NCBI GenBank assembly: GCA_029706075.1
Contig: JAINUG010000192.1
Location: 428,501-492,500, forward strand
Direction: 5' to 3'
Origin: Aldrovandia affinis
Taxonomy: Eukaryota > Chordata > Actinopteri > Notacanthiformes > Halosauridae
DNA length: 64,000 nt
Both the position numbers and the translations under genes were made by a program. The notes under the pieces were generated by a model that did not search any database, had not been told where the DNA came from, and was given only the letters and a program-made list of their open reading frames with translations. This document shows, one piece after another, positions 27,601 through 36,600 of this stretch (positions within the stretch are counted from its first letter, which is position 1; each line of letters starts with the position of its first letter).

Positions 27601-30600
27601 TCTCACACACCCACTCCAAACATCCAGTACCCCTAACACACACACACCCAATGCTCCCTACAGCCTAAACACCCCTACCACACTGCAAAGCACCACTAAA
27701 CACACCGCCCCTACAGGCATCAGCATAACCCCCATCGCATCAGTCACGCCTCCCACCACCTCTGATACACACACGGGACAACAAGAAGTGAATGCAGAAG
27801 CAATCATCCTGTGTGATCCTAATGGGAAGTTTTTTTCGAGAGAGAGAAACTCCTGTTCCCTTGCATGAAGGCTAAGAAGATCTGGTGCCCAGCCACAGAC
27901 AGAGCGCTGGAGCTGCTGTCTGGAGAGACGCTGAGCAGAGCGCGGCACATCCTCATCCACACCGGGATCAATGACCTGACGGCACGGAAAGGGACAGCAA
28001 TGAGACAGGGGGGCAGCCAGAGCTACGGAGAGATTCCCCAGCGCAAGGATCACCGCGTCCGCCCTGCGGCCGCGTGGAGGCGTCCCCTTCCACCCCATCC
28101 AGGCTCATCAGCGCTGAGCTGTGCAGAGGCTGTGCTGGGCTCATGCACAACGCACACCGAGCCTACCGCCGTGACATCCGGCCCCACCACATGCACGATC
28201 ACGTCCGCCTCAACAAGCAGGGCATCAAAGTCTTCGCCGAGGTGCTGAAGAACACTGTCCCGGGCGCAGCACTGTCACCCCCTACATGGAGCCCGGGGAC
28301 CCCACCACCCACCCCACACCCCGCAGGATCTTACCAACCGCCCAGGCCCCAATGCCCCCCAACACCCAGGGCAACCATCAAACACAGCAGCAGCATCAGA
28401 GCCATGGATGCCAGGAAACCAGCGCACCCACCTCGACCCGAACAAGCAACGCAGCCAGAGAGTCACACAGCTGGAGTGTCCAGAGCACAGAACCCTGCAG
28501 CCTCAGAACTCAACCAAATTAGAGGCCTGTTAAATATTATCTGCTTCAAACTCCTGCAATAATAGCATGAAAGGGGTATGCAAATATGTATGCATTGTCA
28601 GAAAGAACATTTTTTTTATTAATTGAAAATGCAATTCTAATGTTCTAATTTTGTTATGGTAAAATATTAACTAAATATTTCTGAGTGAAATTAAAACCTT
28701 AAAAATATTTTAATTTAAGATAACCAGTTGGAATATCCAAGGCTTCACCTCCTCCACATCTGGAAGCAAAGAGGCCTGGCTTTTGTAAATAGTTTAACGG
28801 CATGGACATTATTATTCTCCATGAGACATGGTGTCACGCAAATTCCTCTACCCATTGTCCTGCAGGCTATAGTGAGATGCAGGGACTGCGCATTCCACAT
28901 AAAATGATATGCTTGAACTGCAATTTCAATGTAATTTTGTGTGCTTAACGTTTTTCATCAAAAGACATTCACCATGCATACAACTTCCTCCCAAGCAGGA
29001 CTACAGTTCCCACAAAGGAAGGTAGCAGGGAATCCCGATGACATCATTCGGCCCCGCCGCGTCGGATCCCATTTCACGCGTACAGTAGACCTATATTGCC
29101 AGAGCAGAAATACAGGACTCAACGCAACTAATAAAACCAGAGAGCAATCGTCCATTCCTTCTCTGTTCCTCACTCTCTCTATCAATTATATATAGTCATC
29201 CAGGTAAGAGGGTGACTGTATATAATCACTGGGAAGAATACTGACCAACATTTACTGTGTTGAGCAATGCCCTTTACCCTTATATTTTCAGGAAGGGACA
29301 CAGGTAACAGGAAACCAACAAGGCCTCGCTTCAGATGTTTGATGGATTCTCCAACACTTCACGCCAACACTTGTGTGGTTCTGTGTGGCTCAGTTGGTAG
29401 AGCATAGCGTTGGCAACGCTTAGATTGTGGGTTCAATTCCCACTGGGACCACATATACTGAAAAATGTATGCATTCACTACTGATAAAAGCGCTTTGGAT
29501 AAAAGCGTCTGCTAAATGGCATGTATTATTATTATCACAGATAGTCACTGCATTGCAGCTGAAACATGTCTTTCATTGCTCTCCTAAAACAAACATATTT
29601 TGTTGTTCTCATCGGTTCTCAATTGTCATTGGTTAACCGTTAAAACAAGAACATTTGATATTGAAATTTGTTCCACATGCAAAGTCAATTAATCATGTTT
29701 GGAAGAATAAAAGCATGCATTTCAGCAGGCATATGATTCATCCTAATGTAGGGCAATGGGCTGTTCCATTTCCAATAAAACATTGAAAAAATAACCATAC
29801 ATGACGCTGAAATAGAATTTTTATTCCTTATTTAAACCAGACAATTGAGCTGTATTTCACAGGTTCGCTTAGCTGTTTTTGTCACAGTGCTCCTAAAAGG
29901 CTAGAGCACTATCATTTATCGTCTCTGTCATTTTTCTTATCGTTTTGCATGTTTATTATAGTTTTTCGGCTAACAGATCAAATCAAATCACATCCTTTCT
30001 CTGGATCCTGTAAATAACAACACACAATGTGACAGGGCTCCTGTTTGGATATTCTGCCTGTGCCCCTCCACCCTTTCCTATGAAAAATGACACGCCGAAT
30101 CACTGAGTTCTTTCAGCACGCTAATGAATAGCTGAAACCCTAAAGCCTCTTAATGGTTCACAACAACGTTAAACAACGACGGCGTGTCCAAAGGCAAGGC
30201 TGTCTTCCAAGTGAGGTTCAAACACACACCCAATTAAAATTTTGGACACTGCACTGCAATGTATAAATTCCTAAATTCTAAAATCGCTCCCAAACGTCAT
30301 TTCGCAGCCAAAATGCATGAATGGATAGGCCAACATGATCCTGTCACTAATTCGCATGCCCCTACTGTCCACAGCCTTCACCAAGGCAGAGAGGATCTTA
30401 AGCATTCTAGACTAATCCCCCTGACTTTAACTTGTTCCTAGTTTTCCTCGCTCTTTTTGAATCCTGAAATCTCTGGCTTATACAACAGCAGGGCAGAAAC
30501 AACAGCGCTTTTGTCTTTGGGTAGCTTATGATATGAAAGGGCACATTTCAGAGAGCTGTGGTATCCCCCGGGAAAGGAACCCGCTCTACAGTGTGCCAAC

Positions 30601-33600
30601 TGAACAGCTGGACAAAGCAGACCCAAGAAATGTACAAAAACTCAGAAGAAAGCTGCAGCTACTCTAGGAATGATTTCTGAAGCATGGAGACAATGGCGCC
30701 CCTGCTTGCACTGGAAACACAACACAAGGCCAAAAGTCAGAGGGAAACGGCTTTGGTATCCGGGGAAGGTGGTACCGCTCCAGTTCGCCATAAGGAAATA
30801 CGTAAACTGAGAGATGGCTTGGAGCAGAACTGCCCTAGCTATCATTCTGTTGACAGATATTTACATTACATTTTAAGCATTTAGCAGACACTCTGATACA
30901 TTAAATTTTTTTTTTTTTTTTTTTATGAGGCGTAAGCAGGGATACATATACAAGAAGTGTTGAGCAAGTAGGCAGTGGTGATTACAATTGGGTAGATGTA
31001 CAGAATTCAGTGGAGTAGTGGAGTCTGAAAAGGTTGGTTTTGAGTCTCTTGCGGAAGATCGCAAGTGATTCTGCGGTCCTGACCGATTGCGGAAGGCCGT
31101 TCCACCAGCAAGGGGACAGGACAGAGAAGAGGCGAGACCGTGAGGAGTGGCTGCCGGGCGCCCGGAGGGATGGGACAGTCAGTTTGCCAGAGGAGGTGGA
31201 GTGGAGGGGTCTGGCTGGGCTGTAGGGTGTGATGAGTGTCTGGAGGTACAGTCGGGCCTAAAAACCCTGCAGTGCGAACAATTAGGATTCCACTAGAAAG
31301 GGAAGCAGGGCAGCCTCAAACTAGAGCAAACCAAAACGTGGTCCAGTTTCAGAGCCCAATTCAGAAGACGCTCATTAAAGTCTTTTAAAGGGAGAAAACT
31401 TATCTGGCTGTCCTTGAAAAGACCCAAACTGCAATAGTGACAGTCAGGTGCGACACCCAGCGTTTCAATCTGCATAGTAACCGTCTGCATGTGCTCCAAA
31501 TGCTGACGTGCTCGAATCCAACACCTGTTTTGTCCACTAAGGTGGCATTTCAACCTCAGCTGTGGACACGCAACAATTCCCCTAAATGTTTCAGGAATCT
31601 CTGCCATAGCAGTGTACCTGAATTCTGCTGGGCTGACGTGTTCAACCAGCCATGAACCTTTAAAAATGTCAAACACGTTACGTAATCCCATCAGCTCCCA
31701 ACATAAGGAATTCCAGTGCTATTTTTAGTCTGGTCCAGGAGCTCAACTGCATATCCTGAACAAGGTGACTGAAATAAATGAATCCTTGTAATTTCTTGGG
31801 TCCATTTTGGAAATAGTGAATATGAAAGAGCTATGCTGGAAAGCCAGGACAATCATACCTCTTGTGGATACCATTTGCAGGAAGGCTAGTGCAAGATTCA
31901 TAAATGTTAACCACCTCAAACATTTTGAGTGTTTTTCCACTGCTGAGGATTATACTTCCAGAAACTACTACTGCTATGTCAGTCAGCAGGTAGGGGGTTA
32001 AGTGAGTCAGCAGGTAGGGGGTTAAGTGAGTCAGCAGGTAGGGGGGTAAGTCAGTCAGCAGGTAGGGGGGTTAAGTGAGTCAGCAGGTAGGGGGTTAAGT
32101 GAGTTAGCAGGTAGGGGGGTTACGTCAGTTAGAAGCTAAGGGGGCGTGTCTCTCAGAACCCAGGTATCTGTTGCCCAGATGGTCCGGAAATATCTGGCAC
32201 GAACAAAGTTCAGCTATAAGCTAGGACAGGACCCAAATCCCTACACCAGTGAACACTTGCAACCATGATCCTCCAAAACACTCCAGCACTGTCAATATGC
32301 TGTGGATGAATAGCACTCACCCTCAGAGCCTCAATGACCAGGTCGCGAGCCTCCAGCTCCCCCTCCATGATGCTGAGCAGGGTCAGGAGCTCTGGCTTGC
32401 TCAGGTTTTCCATGTTGAACTCACATTTCTGCAGGAAAGGAAAACACAACGTTAACACGAGGTTAAGAGTGCATTTCCGCAACAAAACCACAACGTTAAA
32501 CATGCATTTTTGTGACGCAAACACAACATGAATCTGACATTTGTGCAATGCAAATACACCGCGATTGGACAGCCAGGCAACGGGGGGGGAGGGGCTCTGG
32601 TCGTTCTGACGTTTGACTGGACCAATCATGAGATATGGCTGCAGGACGCTGGACCAGAAGCATTTTCCACCATCCACAAACCCCCTATGCCCCCCCCACA
32701 CACCCCCACCTCCAGCCTATTTCTTAAAGAGGTACATTCTTTCTCCAACCAGTAAGACCAGAAGGATAACTACAGTCATTAGGCAAGATGATCACTCGCA
32801 ACGCTCATAAAACACACATTTGTTCTGCAAATCATTTTGATTAACTCTGTGAAGCCCTTTTCAGAGGTGCTTTTCTCCCCTCGTACAAATCTTTGACAAC
32901 AATTACCTCAATCTTCATTTTACTACAGAACACGACAAAGACAACAAAAAGAGTAGTGATTGGCAGGTTTTTTAATATTACACTTTTAAATCTAAGGGAG
33001 TAGTCTTCAAGTAGAGGAAGCTTTGAATTCCTTACTACATTATCTCATACTAAGCAGGTTTCACTGATGACTCATTTAAAGCAAGTAGTAATTGAGGGGG
33101 AACAAACAATCGATATAGTGCACTGTGGATGGTGTACCCAGCTCCAATTCCAGTTTTCCAATGAAAATCCACTGAACTGCACCGAGAAGACATTAAGCCC
33201 AATTACAATTAAGTAGCTCATTAAAATTCTGATTATGTAAGTGGAACCTACACAGCAGGCAATGGGAGCAATGGTCATTTCAAGTGACCAAACCACTTTG
33301 CCACTTAAATCAATTAAAAGCCCTCCCAATGATTAAAAATAGTTCTGAGATTGCTGTTCATTAGCTCTGTGCTCTTAGCACAGTCGCTGCTCTGTCACCA
33401 CTCCAAATTCTGCACTCATGAGTGGTTGATCAAAAGGAGGACACTGCTTCTGATAGGAGCAGAAAAAACCCTGGAAGGGTAGGGAAGAGCAGTCCCCTGG
33501 GCATCTTCGCTGGAAAAATTAAATGGTCGGAAGGTCTAAATCTATTTACTTTTTACAAGAGAGAGAAGATTGGACCTTGGTCAAATTTTCAAAGTAATAC

Positions 33601-36600
33601 ATTGTTGATAACTGCTATTACATATGCATTCATGGCCAACGTCTCAGTGTTATTTAAATATAAAAGTCCCCCACCTCCTCCTCTAAAACGTGTTTTACTT
33701 CCATGATTTTTTTGTGTGCAATATCTGACTTTATGAGTCTCATGCAAGCCAATGTAAAGACAGATCATTTCACCTACAACAGGTCATTCACCCCAAAGGT
33801 CAGATCAGCCTGATCGATTACATTCCTTCTCCATGAGAAGCAGCTCTGATCAGTCTGTGATTGACAGATAAGAGTAAGTTATTGATCCTTTATTTCCATC
33901 TATTGATTACACACTTGTAATGTTGCCAGTGCAAAAGAGTGTGAACCCATTTTAAATGCATCTGTCTGGTTTTGATACATGATGTGGGAAGTCCATTCCT
34001 TCACTTGTGATTTGAATGTATTTGGGTGTTTGGAGTGGGGGAAGTGACCGTGTTGGGAGACGGAACTGAGCGAAGGGCAGTCGCTCCTGTCACTCTCTCT
34101 AAGAGCTGCTCATTTTACATTTACATTTACATTTTAAGCATTTAGCAGACGCTCTTATCCAGAGCAACTTACAAGATGTGCATTAATACATGGTAGGAAC
34201 AATCATAGTTAGCGCACGAGATCAGTGCAGTAATACAGCAATAGACATCATTGCAGGCATCTGCGTACCATACCTGTAACACCGGGAAGGAAAAGGTTAG
34301 TGAATTATTTTTTTTTTTTTTTTTTCTCCTATCGCTTGCTCTCCCTGAGAGCTAATCATGTCACTGAGCTCTCTCTCTTTCTCTAAGATATGCTCCTGTC
34401 TCTTGCTCTAAGAGCTGCTCCTGTCTCTCTCTCTCTCCAAGAGCTGCTCCTGTCGCTGTGTTCGCTCTCTCTAAGAGCTGCTCCTATCGCTTGCTCTCTC
34501 TAAGAGCTAATCGTGTCGCTGTGCTCTCTCTCTGTCTCTCTCTCTAAGATATGCCCCTGCCTCCCACTCTAAGAGCTGCTTCTGCTGCTCTCTAAGAGCT
34601 GCTCCTGTCTCTCTCTCTCTCCAAGAGCTGCTCCTGTCGCTGTGCTCTCTCTCTCTTCACACACACTGCTTTCCATCAGAGCAGTTAACATACACTGCTG
34701 AAGTTCTGTTAAGCCAGAACAAAATTGGCATAAGGCCCCCCCCCCCCCACCTTGGAGAGGGTTGGGGGGTCGAGGTGGAATTCACTGGAATTTAAACTGT
34801 ATCTTAAAGTTAGGACGGGGTTGGTGTGGGGGCCGTCCTTGCCAATATGTTAGGTCCTGCAAAACGGGCCATATAAGAACAGCTGTGTTTCTGTCATATT
34901 TGTTGCACAAGTGGCCACATCCAAAGGTCGTGTGAACATCTGAAATCCTCCAAGCGCTGCAGCTCCCCAAGGATTCCACCACGAGTTTGAGTGGGGGATG
35001 GTGGACCCGGATTCATCCAACTCCCAAAAGCTCTCGCACTCAGAAGGGCTCCTCTGAAGTGCTCTTGACCACAGAACCAAAGAGAGGCAGAGAGGACGAG
35101 CCATGTGCACTGATCCCCACAATAAAACGAGGAAAACGAACTCTTAACGCTTCTGAAATGAATAGTTTCCAAAAGCCTGACTGGACTACTTCTCACGGTC
35201 ACTGGAGTACACTGAATGGCATCCTGATCAGAAACGACGCAATAACATGCTGGCTCTGTCACTCAAAGCTACCCAGGGGCCGTATAACAAGTGTATGATT
35301 TAGCTGTGTAATTCAGTACTCCAAGCAGGGCAAGCTTAGTCACTGAAGTGAAGACAAAATTAGAAAGGTATGGACTGATTGCGCTGCCCCCACACAGTCA
35401 GAGGCAGAGCACTCATTCTCTGCACCCCCAAAACACCTTGTTCACATCAGGCAGGTTTTTTCAGCCCTTTCATAACCCCAGGCCATGGTGACATATAACC
35501 CCCCCCCCCGTTAAAAAATGTTCTTATTACCACATACGAACTAAATAATATTTTGGTCTGCGCTTGTGAAGAAGCGCGCCAGATATAGCTTCAGTACAAC
35601 CGGCCCCGGGGAGTATAGCGTGTACTTCGGCAAAATAAGGTTACATGGCACTTACCCAAGGGGCATCTGATTAATTCATTATCGCACACGGGGAGCGAGC
35701 GAATTTTGGCACAGTGTATTAGAACGCGCAATGAGCTCGAGTGAAAGGCTCCCCGACAGGTAAAGGGTAAACGGGGAATCCTATGCGCCAGTTGACATGA
35801 AAACAAGCACTTTCACTGAATTCAGTACCTCAATCCGATGCGTGGACATTTTTCTACACGAGATAACCTAATTTACTATGGTAACATATGCGAAACAAAC
35901 AAATATAACGACAGCCTACATTAGAAACACGCCTCCTAACTGTATTTTAGAATAAAGAAAACAATAATGATATCGGGGGGCAGTCTGATGTATTCCTTCT
36001 GTGTGACTATTTAACTGCTGTTCATTCAGGTTTAACACAATCGGGGAAACACAGGATGCTATAAAAAAAAAGAAAGAACAGCAAGCCTAGTGTCTGTCAT
36101 TTTGAGAAATCGTGTTTGGAGCAAATTCAGCCATTTGATTTGGCTTTAGTAAGGAGGGGAGCAAGTAGCAAAGCGATGAGCTACGAAACAGTTTCTAACA
36201 AAAGGTATCTTAAGAACTGATATGATTTGAGTGCGCGTTAAATACGCCAAGACTGCTACTATGTATCAAACACAGCTCTCCTTAATTAGAATTCCAACGT
36301 TTGTATCCACATCCTGTGTTTACATGTTGTCTCTGGTGGTAATCAAAGAATACATTCCCCTCATACCTTACTTAAACGGGTTCACAGCATACATTCTACG
36401 TCACGTTGTATACATTGTCGTGACGTTAGAAATGTAAAAGCAAGGCTTAACCCTCTATATTCCAAACAAACGTAGCCTACGTATTTGGTAATGCCCAGTA
36501 ACAGACTCCGCCAAATTCACACCACCACAGCAAAAACAGCAAATCACGGCACATATCTTTTGGTAGTAGCCCATCTGCCCCATACAATTTCTGTACATAC

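Noticed and set aside
27658-28098. A minus-strand 146-residue open frame
   Set aside because: Antisense of the LINE ORF1 esterase region.
29386-29460. A possible tRNA gene
   Set aside because: A and B boxes are present, but the body continues into a SINE tail and two further copies exist; it is a tRNA-derived SINE.
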